Positions 35,501 through 47,590 of a stretch of 64,000 nucleotides of DNA are shown one piece after another; within the stretch, counting starts at the first letter, position 1; each line of letters opens with the position of its first letter. Location of the stretch: assembly GCA_037127255.1 (NCBI GenBank), contig JBANSL010000013.1, positions 6,388,188-6,452,187 of the forward strand, read 5' to 3'. The stretch is from Persicaria tinctoria (lineage: Eukaryota; Streptophyta; Magnoliopsida; Caryophyllales; Polygonaceae). Under the pieces are notes generated by a model. That model searched no databases. It was not told the origin of the DNA and saw only the letters and a program-made list of their open reading frames with translations. The translations under genes and the position numbers were made by a program.

Positions 35501-35834
35501 ACTCCTTGATAGAGAATCGCCGCAGCTTGCCTTGAAGCATGTACCAAGTCTCCCACTTCTTTTCTGTCACAAGCTGCCTTTGTAACACGTAATGCAGTAG
35601 TTGCGACGAGAATTGAACCCGGTTTGCCATTTGCACAATACCCCCAAATTGGCTTCGCAGCAGCTTCTCCCAATCGACGGGGTTGACCCAGTCGTCCATG
35701 TTGACGAGCAGAGACACTTTGGAAGACTGGTTGACCCGCCCTCGGAAATGCTTCTCCTCCGGCACTGCGAGTCGGGGCTCCACCTTCTTCGGTGCCCGGA
35801 CACCTTTCTTCCTCAAATTCTGGGACCGAACCAT
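32505..35834 (-). CDS. DUF1985 + Ulp1 (C48) protease, complete copy
   Basis: Eight minus-strand exons: 35834-35061, 34978-34541, 34396-34229, 34028-33858, 33703-33504, 33424-33328, 33219-32735, 32646-32505. They make 2475 nt, 824 aa with no stop or frameshift. Residues about 60-250 are the DUF1985 domain (WETWYMLQGKLRRFSIKEFALVTGLRCG in two parts; IVEGVLLGG; WIVKLVENVDRFLDYPWG). Residues 405-580 are an acidic, Lys-rich linker with nuclear-type basic clusters (RGRKSKRG, KKTRGRKGK). From 617 comes a C48 Ulp1 fold with the catalytic set at about His703 (VHWIAVAID), Asp720 (VYDSD), Gln774 (IPQNK) and Cys781 (SGDCGPYT). Likely role: SUMO-peptidase-like enzyme joined to a domain known from VANDAL VANC proteins. 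Introns and flanks carry the ATGTCAC motif. The ATG at 35834 follows a splice acceptor, so the leader is spliced. Confidence 0.85.
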
Positions 35835-37212
35835 GTTCTTCCTGCAATTACGTGGACATGAACTTTATCAATATCCACACAAAGTCACCCCCCTACTGAA
35901 TAAGTCTGTCTACGACTGTTTCACGAGAAAAGGCCCATGTCACCTACTGAAGTAACCCTTGTCACCCAACAGAATAGCTCATGTCATGAATGTCAATTGT
36001 CTTATCCCAATTGTCCTACAATACCCGTTTCTGACAGGGGTTTTTCTCCAATCTCACAATCTGGGCTTAAAGGACCCGCAAGCCTCCCACGCCCTTCTTC
36101 AACCTCCCTCGCTCTTGTCTGTCAATTCCTCAGTTCCCCACACCCCTTTTACCCCAGATCTGTATTTCCCCGTATCCCCAATTCCCCACATGACCGTTAT
36201 TCCAAATCCCCAATTTCCGATTTTTGTCCAATCCCAAATTGCATGCCTTAGAACGAAACAATGGAAGAATGCAAATGAAGTGGGCAAGATTGCAAATTAA
36301 GTGAAGATTCAGACTAGTAGAGATGGGTGAGGACAAATTTCAATAATCAATTGAGTTGTACCTGTATTCCTGCGCCTTCCTCTCCGGTACTGCCTTCTCC
36401 GGCGTCTTGGTCCCTTATCCGACGACTACCTCCCTCTCCGGTACGAAACAATGGGAGAATGCAAATTAAGTGGGGAAGATTGCAAATTAAGTGAAGATTC
36501 AGAGTAGTAGAGATGGGTGAGGACGGATTTCAATAACCAATTGAGTTGTACCTGTTTTCCTGCGCCTTCCTCTCCAGTACGGGCTTCTCCGGCGTCTTCC
36601 TCCTTCTCCGGTACGGGCTCTCCTCTTTCCCTTCACTTCACAACCGCCTCCCTTCACTCCTATTAATATTCGGTCTCTATCTCTCTCTCTCCTTCCCTTG
36701 TGTAGGTGGTGGTTTTTTCCCCAACTGCATGAATGCAAGTTACTTTTACTTTTCTTTCGTTTACCTTCTAATTTCGAGGAACACAGCATTTTCTTTTGTT
36801 TTCATTTTTTGTAAGTAGGTCAATAGAACTGTGCAACCAACTGCCACCCTGTAAGATTCCTTTTCCTTTGTCGTTTTGTTCTTTTGTCCCAGTATCGGGT
36901 CCCGTCTTTCCATTCTCGTGTCACCTGACAGGTTTTTTCGTGTCACTATTCACTGTCTCATATTCCTACGTACAGTGTAAATGACCCATGTCACCCCTTT
37001 AAATCCTCGTGTCATCTAACGACAAATACCTTGTCACCAAATTGGATAGATACATGTAGCTACACTGCCAAGTTTAACATGTCCGCATACCTACTAACAT
37101 ATACAAAATGTTCACATTCGACAACTACCAAGTTTCGCAAAATATCCAAATGTTTCACTTCCACTATTACAGGAGGGTGTTATGATTGGAACCAAGTGTT
37201 CAACTCCAAAGT
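35835..37212. other. Upstream region of the complete copy
   Basis: Contains motif copies (CATGTCACC type) at about 35936-35980 and 36915-37035. 36252-36440 and 36443-36610 are a tandem duplication (AACAATGG.AGAATGCAAAT, TAGAGATGGGTGAGGAC, GAGTTGTACCTG) at the expected promoter/leader of the minus-strand gene. A TC-rich tract lies at 36675-36705. No gene on either strand. Confidence 0.55.
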
Positions 37213-40200
37213 CTAGCATCCGAGTCGACCATGGAATACCCCAACAGCTAGCATCTGGCGGTATGCCTCAATGTACGTGTCGTCCAATCCATCGAAGTTC
37301 GGGGCGGTCTCCAGCAGGAGGTGCATGAATCTAATGGTGTACGGGCCACAATCACCGCTGCAAAGGGGAACAATCGGTCAGAACGCGGACACCGATTCCT
37401 CATCCAATCAAACGAAATTGAACCATGTCATCCAACTTACCTTAGCTTGTTCTGTGGAAGGCTCTTGTCCCGGCGAATGGCAAACGGCCTGGGGACCTTA
37501 TCGGCATACTTGACCTTCAGATCTGAGTGTGCACGCATGACGACAGGGATCAGGCTCTTCACAGGCATTAACAGGGGCTGGAGTTGGCGTTCCGTCACCA
37601 TGTGGACGTCGCAGTCATACACCCTTACCTCCCACTCCTTAAGATCGATGGCAAGGGCAACCCAGTGTTTGTTCCTGACGTTGAAGGGGAGGAGGATGAG
37701 GTCCGCACCTGACCACGCTCGTCCTAACGGCTTCGGCGACCCCCCATTTAAGTATGCCATCAATGCATCACTAGGCTCGTAAGCTTCGGGGGTGGCGCTG
37801 TACTCCTTCCATTCCCGAGGTAGATACATTCCCGCAAAGCACGAATCGACTACGATGGCTCCACTGGCCATGTCACCCGTTCTGTCTGCGACCGCTTTGC
37901 GCAGAAGGTAGCAGCACTCCTCCATCTCCTGCAAGAAGTGAACCGCAATTACAATCCTAAATCCTGACACGGGAAATTTTAGAGGTGACAAGTGTTCATA
38001 CCACTGTTCCAAACCAATCTTGGGGTTTCTTTAGACGGTTGAGTAACTCCTTCGTCATATCCATACTGCAGGGTGACGTGCACACCGTCGCGTCCCCACT
38101 GCACGTTAAGTTTCTGTCAGGTATTGTGGACGTTCAACTATCTACCTTCGTCGTCTATTCGAGTGTACGACACATAAGCTACGTACCTTGCCACCCAACA
38201 TGTCATGGCGTCGTTGTCCGTCGCTGACACCATTCCTAGTTGAACAGCATTGGCGGGAACAGTGGCTGCCTTATGGGGTCGCGGTTTCTTGGCCGGGGGA
38301 GCCAGCTTCTCTCCAGCAACCTTCCTCGTCTTCTTCGCCCCCTTAGATGCATAAACATGAGCTACCCTGGGCTTCGGCCTCTCATCAACTTCTATTTTCT
38401 TTCCACCTTCCTCATGACCAGACCCCTTTAAACCAACCTCTCCCAACTGCAAACATATCAAACTTCAGCTAAGATTGACACAATCCCTTGTCACATAACA
38501 GATATACTCATGTCACTTGCCATAAACTTTCATGTCACATATATAATCACCTTTTTTTCATAAATAATCCTCACCTCGTTGGTCTTTCCTTCCCCCCCAT
38601 CCCCTGCCTTGACAGATTCAGCTTCATCATGCTTGTCCCCGACATCATGACCAGCTAGCTTGCTCTCTCCTGATATCTCATCCCTTGCCTTCTCAGTTTC
38701 AACTTCTGTCTGCTTATCCCCGCCATCATCCACTTCACTTCCCTTCTCAACAGCACCTCCTAACTGCAAATGAAATCAAAATTGAATTATGCCTCAAACT
38801 TTCCAGTGTCACTTAACATAACAAATCATGTCACACAGCTACAATCTTCCTGTCACATTCTTCCAGTGTCGCTGAACATAACAAATCTTATGATGTTTAC
38901 CAACAACTAACCTTACCACCTTGTCCACCCTCACCGGCTTTACCCGCAATTGACTCTATCAACTCATCAAGTTCGTCCTGTAAAATATATATTAACATTT
39001 GATATTGAATCCTCGATTTCAAACTGGACTAAACATCGAAACGCATGTCACGCAAAAACTAACTTACAAACTCATCCCATTTTTTTATCATCTCCAGCTT
39101 GTTCTTTATCGGTTGCTTCTTGCCAGGCCGTCCCCTTATATTGACCATCCCGCAGCTCAGTCACGACCACCTCCAATAATTTCAGCTGCAGGTGATAAAA
39201 TTATTACTTCATATCACCATAAGGTGAGAAAATTCAACACAATTCACCCTTCATACCACATTCGTTCATTATATACCGTACGTGTCACTTGTCCAATTTC
39301 ACTTGTTAGGAGTCCATTTACCCTAGTTCACAGTTATCCCGAGTCTACATAGAACGAATAATTGGGAAGTTATTGCCTACCTTTTCATCCATCTTCTCCA
39401 TCCCTGTTGACATTGTCTGAAGCTTGTCCATAACTTGTTCCAAAGTCTTGGCCACGTCCCCCACCCAGCCATCCTTCTCATTGCCTCCTCTTCCCGTCCT
39501 TGGGGACCTCCCACCAGGGGCTTCGAAATGTGTCAGGAAGGGTGCAACTAGGTCGTCGACGAAGGGGTCGGGCTTCTCATCATCGTACACACAGCCATCC
39601 ATCAGCTCCAGCTCAGCCTCCTCTTGTATGAGTATTGGGTTATCATCAATCTCTATGGCCTCCTCTCCCTCAGCTTCGGTGCGGATGGCTATATCCTTAT
39701 AAGCGAGGTTCTCGTCCTTGAGGGCCCATCTCATGCAACGAGGGAATGCCGTCGTCGACACCTTCATCGCAAACCGGACCCCCCATTTCGGCATAGATTC
39801 CAACAACCAAATCTGCACTGCATCCCCACTAAAATTAATACATGTTCAGCATATGAATTACAAATTGATCATGGGTGTGGTCGAGAAGTTTACTTGAAAG
39901 GATACCGGATAACCCATCAGGCCATAACCATTGCGCTTCTTTCGATCTTCTGCCTTTATCTCAGCTTCCCGGCGCTTTACGGCGCCGTTCAGCGACATGT
40001 GTGTTGCAGCATAGATGACCCTCCCCTATGGGAATGCCAAAAACCGATCGACATTCTCCACCAACCGGACGATCCAGCTCCTCAACCCCTTCCTCTGCTC
40101 CTCCCCTAACAAAACGCCCTCCACAATGTACAGAAGCACTAGCTTGAATCGTCTTTGCGGGCTCCGCAACACCATTATTGAGTTCTTCAGCTCGGTCTCG

Positions 40201-40628
40201 AGGTCACCAACCGTCATCTTCTCGTTTCCAAAAAACTCCTTGATAGCTTTCTCGTCGTCCTCCATGTCACTAGCTGTTGGTTGACTGCACCGCAGCCCGA
40301 TTACTAAGGCAAATTCCTTCAGGGAGAACCTCCGGAGCTTCTCCTTAATCCGGTACCACGTCTCCCACTCCTTTTCGCTTGCAAGCTGTCGCTGGAGTGC
40401 ATAATGCACCATTTGTGAAGAAAATTTCACAGTGTGCGCCAGCTGCACAACCCCACCAAGCTGGGAGTCATGCAGCTTCTGCCAGTCGCTAGGGTCAAGA
40501 TAATCGTCAATGTTGTTCAGCATTGACAGTCTTGAGCCCTGGTTGACCCGGGCCCGGAAGTGTCTAGCTTCGGGGACTAGGTAGTCAGACTCTTTGTTCT
40601 TCGCGCTCACATTCTTCGTCCTCACCAT
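37213..40628 (-). pseudogene. DUF1985 + Ulp1 gene, second copy, mildly broken
   Basis: Paralogue of the 32505-35834 gene in the same orientation, with its exon order. First exon 40628-39894 (DUF1985: WYRIKEKLRRFSLKEFALV), second 39812-39381, a third near 39185, linker exons at about 38960-38880, 38765-38577 and 38447-38187, a short exon at about 38103-38005, the Ulp1 exon at about 37927-37442 and the last at 37357-37213. Catalytic His (KHWVALAIDL), Asp (VYDCD), Gln (LPQNK) and Cys (SGDCGPYT) are all kept. A TAG at 40026-40028 replaces the Trp of the conserved YPWGR site seen in the complete copy, and the third exon seems to contain a frameshift (one frame reads KNKLEMIKKWDEF, another starts it). 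The rest is open, so inactivation is recent. Confidence 0.75.
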
Positions 40629-41693
40629 TTCTATCCTGCAATTTCCATCACACGAACAAAGTCAGCTTCTACCAATTATATTCGTCTCCCTCTGTCACCT
40701 AACAGACTAACCCATGTCACTCTACCCTTGTCACTCAGTGTCAAACCCATGTCACCCATTATGAATCGGAAGCCTATAACCAATACCTCAAACCTCCTTC
40801 AATAGGACACCTACGACATCCACATATCCCAATTTTCACACCTCGTCAATTCCCTATTCCAACTACCACAACAAATTTAGAAACCCTTCTCTACAAATTG
40901 GAAACCCCTGTCACCCAATGTCAATCCCCTGTCATCCAATTCGAACCTCAATCCACCAATTTCCCCTATCCATAGTTCCCCGACCGTTGTCCTAACCCAT
41001 TCCGAAAACCACTGTCACCAAATTGGATACCCTAACCACTGATTTCCCCTTTCCATACCCGATAACCACCCATGCCACCACCACCCACCATTATCCACAG
41101 AAGAAAACCACCACCCCGACCCACCATTCAGGCCGCCATTGCCCTAACCCCTTCACCCACTGCTTCCCCGACCCACACCCGCGCACAATACCACCAAAGG
41201 GAGAAGAGTTGGAGGGCGTACCTTGTTTATGTCGTGTCTGGTCTACTTTCCGGCGACGGTGGACCTGTCCGCTCTCTCTCCTATGTTGTTCCTCTCTCGA
41301 ACCGGCGTCTCTGCAACTGCCGAAGAAGAAACCGCCCTCTCTCTCTCCCTTTCTATGCCTCGCTGCAACTGCCGATGAAGATGAAGAAGCCTCTCTCTCT
41401 TTGTTATCGTTGTGTTTTCAAACGGGAGAGAGATTTGTGATTGGATGGGCATTTACTAACCCTCCCCCTATTTCTCCTTCCCGCCCTCTCTCTCTTCACT
41501 AGGCAATGATGCCTCTACTTTTATTTATTTATTTTTTTTGGCCAACAAAACACATGATGACCGGTTTATGTTGTTGGATTACCGTGGCATTTGTGCAATT
41601 TTTCCCCAAAAATGACATTCTTGCAATACTTTCGAACTTGCTGGCATTTTTGCAAATTTTTTTAAAAAAGTGGTATTTACTACCATTTTTTCC
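40629..41693. other. Leader/promoter and right end of giant MULE
   Basis: 40690-41040 holds a cluster of at least seven CATGTCACC/CTGTCACC motifs. 41050-41500 is rich in C and CT repeats, with short accidental frames. 41570-41693 contains the terminal-type repeats TGCAATTTTT..., CATTTTTGCAAATTTTTTT and GTGGTATTTAC, inverse to the left edge of the complex. Confidence 0.6.
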
Positions 41694-43523
41694 TATATAT
41701 AATTAAGAGACATTGTTTTTAAAATTCCTCCGTACTCCATATTTTAAAAAGTCTTCCTGCATTTTCTAAAAAAATAAAATAAAAAATCTTCCTGCATTAA
41801 ATTTCCAAAAAGACGCATAAAGTGGGCACGTGCCATAAAGCATGATTGACCAAATCCCAACAGAATTGGATCACCAAGTGGGACATAAAAGTACCACTTT
41901 GAAACCGAAACTTGATACGTAATGAATTCGGTTGATCAAGTAATTTAATGAATGGTGTTTTATACGCAGTATATAAAAAATATTTAAATGAAATTTAATG
42001 ATTGCAATTTACAATTTTCACATATTTTCTTTTTTTTTTTGATCCAACTTCACATATTTTCTTTAAAAAATCCATATCAGCTATTAATTTAAGAGTTTGA
42101 ATTTCAAACTAATTGGGGCAAAAATCTTCCATGGTCCAATCGTGTTACACACTTACACTCTTATGTATAATAAAATATGTCTTTTACTATTTATATATTT
42201 TATATATTTTTAGTTGCTAAAATACTATTTAAAATATTAAACTTTTTATTATTTTTTCTTTATAATTTTATAATTATTATTAATATGTGTAATTTTTATA
42301 TAATTTTTAACTATTAAGAAAGCATGTACAACAGTATAAGTAATGTGTTTAAGAGAGGTATTGTCCAAATAAAAACATCTCAACTAAATTGATCATTGAT
42401 TGATTCATTTCAAATCCAACCGTAGTGAAGCAATTACTCGTCCCTCCACAACATTGTCTCACAAAAATATTACACCCTTAAATTAATATTAAAAAAATTA
42501 TCTTCTATATGATTATTATAACATATTTGAAAAAAAAACTCAAAAAATCCACTTATAAATTTTTTAAAAATTATATAATAAAATAATATATTTTAATAAC
42601 TTTTAAAAATATTTTTATCTCTTTTTAATTATTATAATTTTTAGAAGTTGTTTTTTTAATATTTTAAAATTTCAGAAATAATATTGACCAATAAGAAAAT
42701 ACCATTTGAGTAAAAAAATCAAGTTTAATTATGAGCGTGACACGTCAGCAAAATGCTAGCAGAATTAATATTATTATTAGTAGATGAACAGAGAAAGAGC
42801 AAACCTGGAAGCAATCTTTTCATATGAATTAATGATAAGAGCACACAGAATAGGAAGCAAATATATTTAAAATAAATTACAAATTGATATACAGCAAATC
42901 AATTTAAATAGTATTTTAGTATGAAAAATAGGAAATAAATATGTTTAAAATAGGAAACGGATATTTTAAAATTTTAAAAATAATATTGACCAATAAGAAA
43001 ATATCATTTGAATAAAAAATCAAGTTTAATTATGAACGTGACACGTCAGCAAAATGTCAGCAAAATTAGTATTATTAATAGATAATCCGGAATCCAAAAT
43101 CAAACTGGTATAAGAATCCAACATTCGGGCTTCATGGAAACTCAGGGTAGCCAGTGTTTTCATCTTCTTTACAGTCGACATAAGTGGTTCAACTGCAACT
43201 CGATCGTAACTTCTCTGATCGTCTTCGTCTCTCCGCGGCCCGTGGATTTGTGCGTTCGATTTCGTATTAACTGCTCAACTTTAATTTGTCCATGACTCGT
43301 AGATTGATATCTGATTCCCGATTCGGACTGGATTTCTATTCATTTCTCGCTGAGGGTTCATCATAGAGCTTATTTGATCTCCAATTGAATTGATGTTTTG
43401 TGAGATTGTGATCTGTTCTAATATCATCTTGTTTTGTTTCTGTTGAAATGCCATCTCCAGGGGCTCAAAGTTGAAACCTTTATACAAAATTCGATCGCCT
43501 GAGAGTTGACGAAGGGAGGGGAA
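41694..43523. other. Upstream region of NRAMP copy B
   Basis: 41700-42400 is the paralogue of 3628-4905 plus the flanks of the insertions in unit A (shared AGTGGGCACGTGCCATAAAG and TCGGTTGATCAAGTAATTTA). 42670-42790 and 42975-43085 are a direct repeat (ATCAAGTTTAATTATGA.CG then TGACACGTCAGCAAAATG) about 305 bp apart. 43080-43523 matches 7485-7943, the proximal promoter and leader. No other gene. Confidence 0.65.
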
Positions 43524-46500
43524 ATGACGGGCCCTAACTCATCTCCTGCACAGCAGCAGCAGTTCATGGTAGGCGATGGCACTGGTGGCCAAGCCAATGC
43601 TCCGTTGATCGATTCGAACGAAGCTCAGCAGATTGTTGTCCCTGACGTGAGTATGGTTGTTTTACACTTCTATTTCAATGAGATGTGATACTGATAATTC
43701 CCAATTTTTACTTAGTCGGATCAACATGACAGCATCATCTCCTTGTCCCCTTAGCATTGATTTTTTCCCCAATTTGTCATATCTGTTTTATGTATAGAAT
43801 TGATTGAACATCTCTGATCAATGTACAGTATACAATTCAGATCACCCATTACAATCCATGGTTCCCTTTCCCTCGTGTAGTTAGCAGCATAAACAAAAGA
43901 AACCTTGAAGCTGAATTTTCTGTCCTTTGTCATGACAGAACAAACTGATCATAGAGATATCATTATCAAAACCATAACTAGTTATTACATTATGTTTAAT
44001 GTGGTCTGTGAAGCCACATACGTTCCAAGCTGCAATTTTCACTCTATCCATTACATTCGGCTCCGTGAGAGCTACCCTCACTTGTTCCTTCATGTTGCCC
44101 GGTTTCACCAAGAGCTTGGAATCTACTCTCTTGTGCAAGTGGAACTTCTGAATTTTTCTGTTTTCCTTTGGACTCAGCACTCTTACAAGCTTTCTTTCCT
44201 TGTGCTTTGGTCCATTTATCATCCGCATCTCGATCTCCAAGCTGAGCTGCACTCTTGCCCTTCACCATTTGATTACTATGAGGCTGCGGACCCTTCCTCG
44301 AGCACCGGTCTTCAGTGTGACCAAAACAACTACAGCAACGACATTTTCATGTCTACAAAATTGCTCATACAAATTGCTTGCATATTTGTTGAGTTATGAG
44401 TGGTGCATCATAATAGGTCTTTTAACTGCTAATTTTACAAAATTGAGCATTTTAATGTGTACAAAATTGCTCATTATTTGATTGTGATTGACTGATCCTT
44501 TCCCTGATGAAATTGAAAGTGACGAGATCTTTATTGTTTTCAGAAAGAGTTGTACGGAGTAACAAACTAACAATTCACTCTTTTGTTGCAGAAGAAGAGT
44601 TGGAAGAACTTCTTTGCATATATGGGTCCGGGGTTCCTTGTATCTATGGCGTACATTGATCCTGGGAATCGTAGGTTGTTATGTTTATTTATTTATTTAT
44701 GTTAGCCAAGGGCCAAATGGTGATGAAATTTGAGCAATTCTATCTGGTGTCAATGATTTGCAGTTGAAACCGATTTGCAAGCTGGAGCACAGTACAAGTA
44801 CGGGGTATGTCTTTCCCTTTGACATTCGTCTCTTTGTCTCCATGAATTAGTATTCATGGAATCAATATGTCATTTTATTGGGTTTAATCCATGATTTTAT
44901 CTTAAACTTGCCATTGAGTTGTTTTTTCTAATGTAATATTGATGACAAATGCTTGAACTTATATTCTGATTTTTCTGTATTCTCCATTCTGATGGCTGGG
45001 CTTTCCTTATTATACATCCCATGTTTCAGCTTCTTTGGATCATTTTACTGGCTTCATGTGCTGCCCTTGTAATTCAGTCTCTGTCAGCAAATCTCGGGGT
45101 TGTTACAGGTATGTCATTTAGTTGAGCAGTTCTTTGTCGGTTTTGATGCGATTAATCAAAGATCACAGCTTCATTTTCCATAAAAAAGATGAGCGTACAG
45201 TGCGTACTAACCTTTTTTTAATTGACGTTATGAATAACGCCTTTTTATTTACAGGAAAGCATCTTGCCGAGCATTGTAAGAGTGAATATCCGAAGGGACC
45301 AAATTTCGTGTTGTGGGTTCTTGCTGAAATTTCTGTAGTAGCATGTGATATTCCCGAAGGTCTAATTTCGCTCCTTTTATCTGATTTCATCTATATTTTC
45401 TCATGGTTAGGATTAATAGTGAAAAATGTCTTCCTACAATTTCTAACATATATATAAATTCCGTGTTCGCTTTTCCGATTCCAATTTTCTTATTATGCAT
45501 TTTTTATGACCTTTCCTTTTTCTTCGTTCAGTAATTGGAACAGCTTTTGCACTGAATATGTTGTTCGGAATTCCATTATGGGTTGGAGTTCTTTTGACAG
45601 GGATTAGTACCTTGATTCTAATTGGGCTACAAAAATATGGGGTATGTTTTTTTTAGAATACCTTGATTCTAAATGGTTGGGACTTGGGAGTCTTGAAACA
45701 TTCTATTAAGATTTTTACATTTTCTTCCTCGGTATATTTACAGGTGCGGAAGCTTGAGATTTTAGTAGCACTTTTTGTGTTTACAATTGCCACATGCTTC
45801 TTCTTGGAGCTTGGTTATTCTAAGCCCCCTGCGCAAGAAGTGGTGAAAGGACTTTTTGTTCCTCAACTTAAAGGACATGGTGCAACAGGGCTCGCCATTT
45901 CATTGCTTGGTGCCATGGTTATGCCGTAAGTTTCTTATGTATACCTTTAACACAATCTCTTGGATTACCTTGTTCGTCTCATCTCTTTCATACATATTAT
46001 CTTGCTTGTACCTCTCTGATGACCGGTCTGCTTGGTTTGCTTTGTGCAGTCACAACCTTTTCCTTCACTCGGCCTTGGTACTTTCCAGAAAAATACCCCG
46101 ATCTGTTGGTGGCATCAAGGTGATCTTGTTTCTTTCATCTTTGATCATCTTCTTGTGATTATCAAGGAATAATTTTAGTTGCAGTGACTAAAGATTTGCC
46201 TTGATAGACAGCCGAAAAAATCTTTTGTTACACAAAATTGGCTTAACCACAACATATATGATCTTTGTTTTTGTCTTTTTAAATACTTTTTCTACTAGAA
46301 AATTAAGTAGCCGGTATAAAGTTTCAGAATTGATGATTCTATTGCAATCAGGAACTTCACTACAAGCAATTGATATAATAAACTCATTTGGCAGGAGGCT
46401 TGCAGATACTATATGATAGAAAGCGGAGCTGCTCTTGCTCTTGCATTTCTTATCAATGTATCAGTTATATCCGTAAGTGGTGCAGTTTGCAACTCTTCGA

Positions 46501-47590
46501 ATTTAAGCCCCGAAGATCAAGAAAGCTGCAGCGACTTGGACTTGAACAAGGCTTCATTTTTACTCAGGGTATATATGTGTTCTCCTTCCACTTATTCCTT
46601 CTTATATATTCATAACGAAGTTTGTTGATGGTCATTAATGCTTACATTGTACAGAATGTATTGGGGAAATGGAGTTCAAAGCTTTTCGCAATTGCTTTGC
46701 TATCATCTGGTCAGAGCTCTACAATTACCGGGACTTATGCAGGTCAATACATCATGCAGGTATTTGATTGATCGAGTAAGATCTATTGTTGTAAGAAGAT
46801 ATTGCTGAAGTACCTAAACGGTTTGTTTCATTGTCACTCAGGGGTTCCTCAATTTACGATTGGTGCCATGGATGCGAAATCTTCTAACTCGATGCTTGGC
46901 AATTGTCCCTAGTTTAGTTGTTGTACTGATTTTTGGATCCTCGGGTGCTGGAAGATTGATCATCATTGCATCGGTAATGCTTAATTGTTTTCTTTACAAA
47001 GATCACTTGAAGATTGTCACATACAGAGCTAATTAAGTCAACAAAGAATATAACATCTATAATTGTCTGGGCAGATGATATTGTCATTTGAACTCCCATT
47101 TGCTTTGATTCCACTCCTCAAATTCACTAGCAGCAAGACCAAGATGGGAGTTCATGCCAACTCAATCTGGGTAAGCTGTCATTATATTGGTCTAATGAAG
47201 CAATTAAATAGTTAATTGCAATTTGGTGATGTTCTAAGAGCACAATTGGTCATTTTTATGCAGGTTTCAGCTCTAACCTGGGTTATTGGATCGCTGATCA
47301 TGGCGATAAATGTGTACTTTTTATCAAGCAGCTTCGTCAAGCTGATACTTCACAACAACTTGAAAATGGTGCAGAAGGTGTTCGCTGGAATATTCGGATT
47401 TTCAGGGATGCTGGTGTACTTGGCCAGCATTGCGTACTTGATCATCCGAAAAAACAAGGAACGCAGCCAGCTCTTGGCGCTAACAAGTCCGGGAAGCCTA
47501 CACATGAACGACGAATCGCATCGCCTTCCTAGAGACGACATTGTGAGCATGCAGCTGCCCGAGAGGCCGTCTAATAGCGATGTAAACTGA
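43524..47590 (+). CDS. NRAMP: NRAMP metal ion transporter (copy B)
   Basis: Tandem paralogue of the gene at 7944-11479, with the same 13 exons and phases: 43524-43646, 44592-44670, 44764-44804, 45030-45108, 45255-45359, 45532-45641, 45744-45925, 46050-46119, 46395-46568, 46655-46759, 46842-46973, 47075-47170, 47264-47590. These make 1623 nt, 540 aa, one residue longer because of an extra Gln near the start ([10 protein letters not shown]). DPGN, MPHN and [13 protein letters not shown] are all kept. Visible changes from copy A include EHCKSEYP for [17 protein letters not shown] for GYAKPHAQE and ESGAALAL for ESGVALAL. Intron 1 has gained an antisense LINE fragment. A giant MULE ends about 1.8 kb upstream. 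Both genes look functional, so differences in expression are the likeliest divergence. Confidence 0.95.
43800..44362 (-). mobile_element. LINE ORF1/endonuclease fragment in intron 1
   Basis: Present in copy B but absent from the matching intron of copy A. Minus-strand frames give a CCHC zinc knuckle ([12 protein letters not shown], about 44300-44335), a Lys/Ser-rich gag tail, the start of an APE-type endonuclease ([11 protein letters not shown]) and, after a gap, a later endonuclease piece ([11 protein letters not shown]). It is internally deleted and frameshifted. Confidence 0.75.

Larger units (their letters stand above)
18586..41693. mobile_element. Giant Mutator-like complex (VANDAL/KI-like)
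   Basis: Limits are set by loss and return of homology to unit A. The two edges carry related inverted sequences: AAATACCACTTTTTT then ATTTGCAAAAAT(A/G)CCA at 18630-18664 on + and at 41645-41682 on -. No clean 9-bp duplication is visible. Contents in order: MURA-type transposase (+), DUF1985-deleted Ulp1 gene (+), F-box gene (-), acidic coiled-coil gene (+), complete DUF1985/Ulp1 gene (-), second DUF1985/Ulp1 gene (-). Non-coding parts share a GTGACA(C/T)GGG motif and related UTR-like blocks (22390-22590, 25485-26145, 26330-26690, 28700-29045, 32210-32380). It may be one 23-kb element or several nested or tandemly merged elements of one family. Ulp1-carrying MULEs are known in plants as Kaonashi/KI elements; DUF1985 genes are known from VANDALs. 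Confidence 0.7.

Noticed and set aside
35437..35847. 136-residue minus-strand frame overlapping the DUF1985 exon
   Set aside because: It is an alternative frame of the exon at 35834-35061, which carries the conserved DUF1985 residues and joins to downstream exons.
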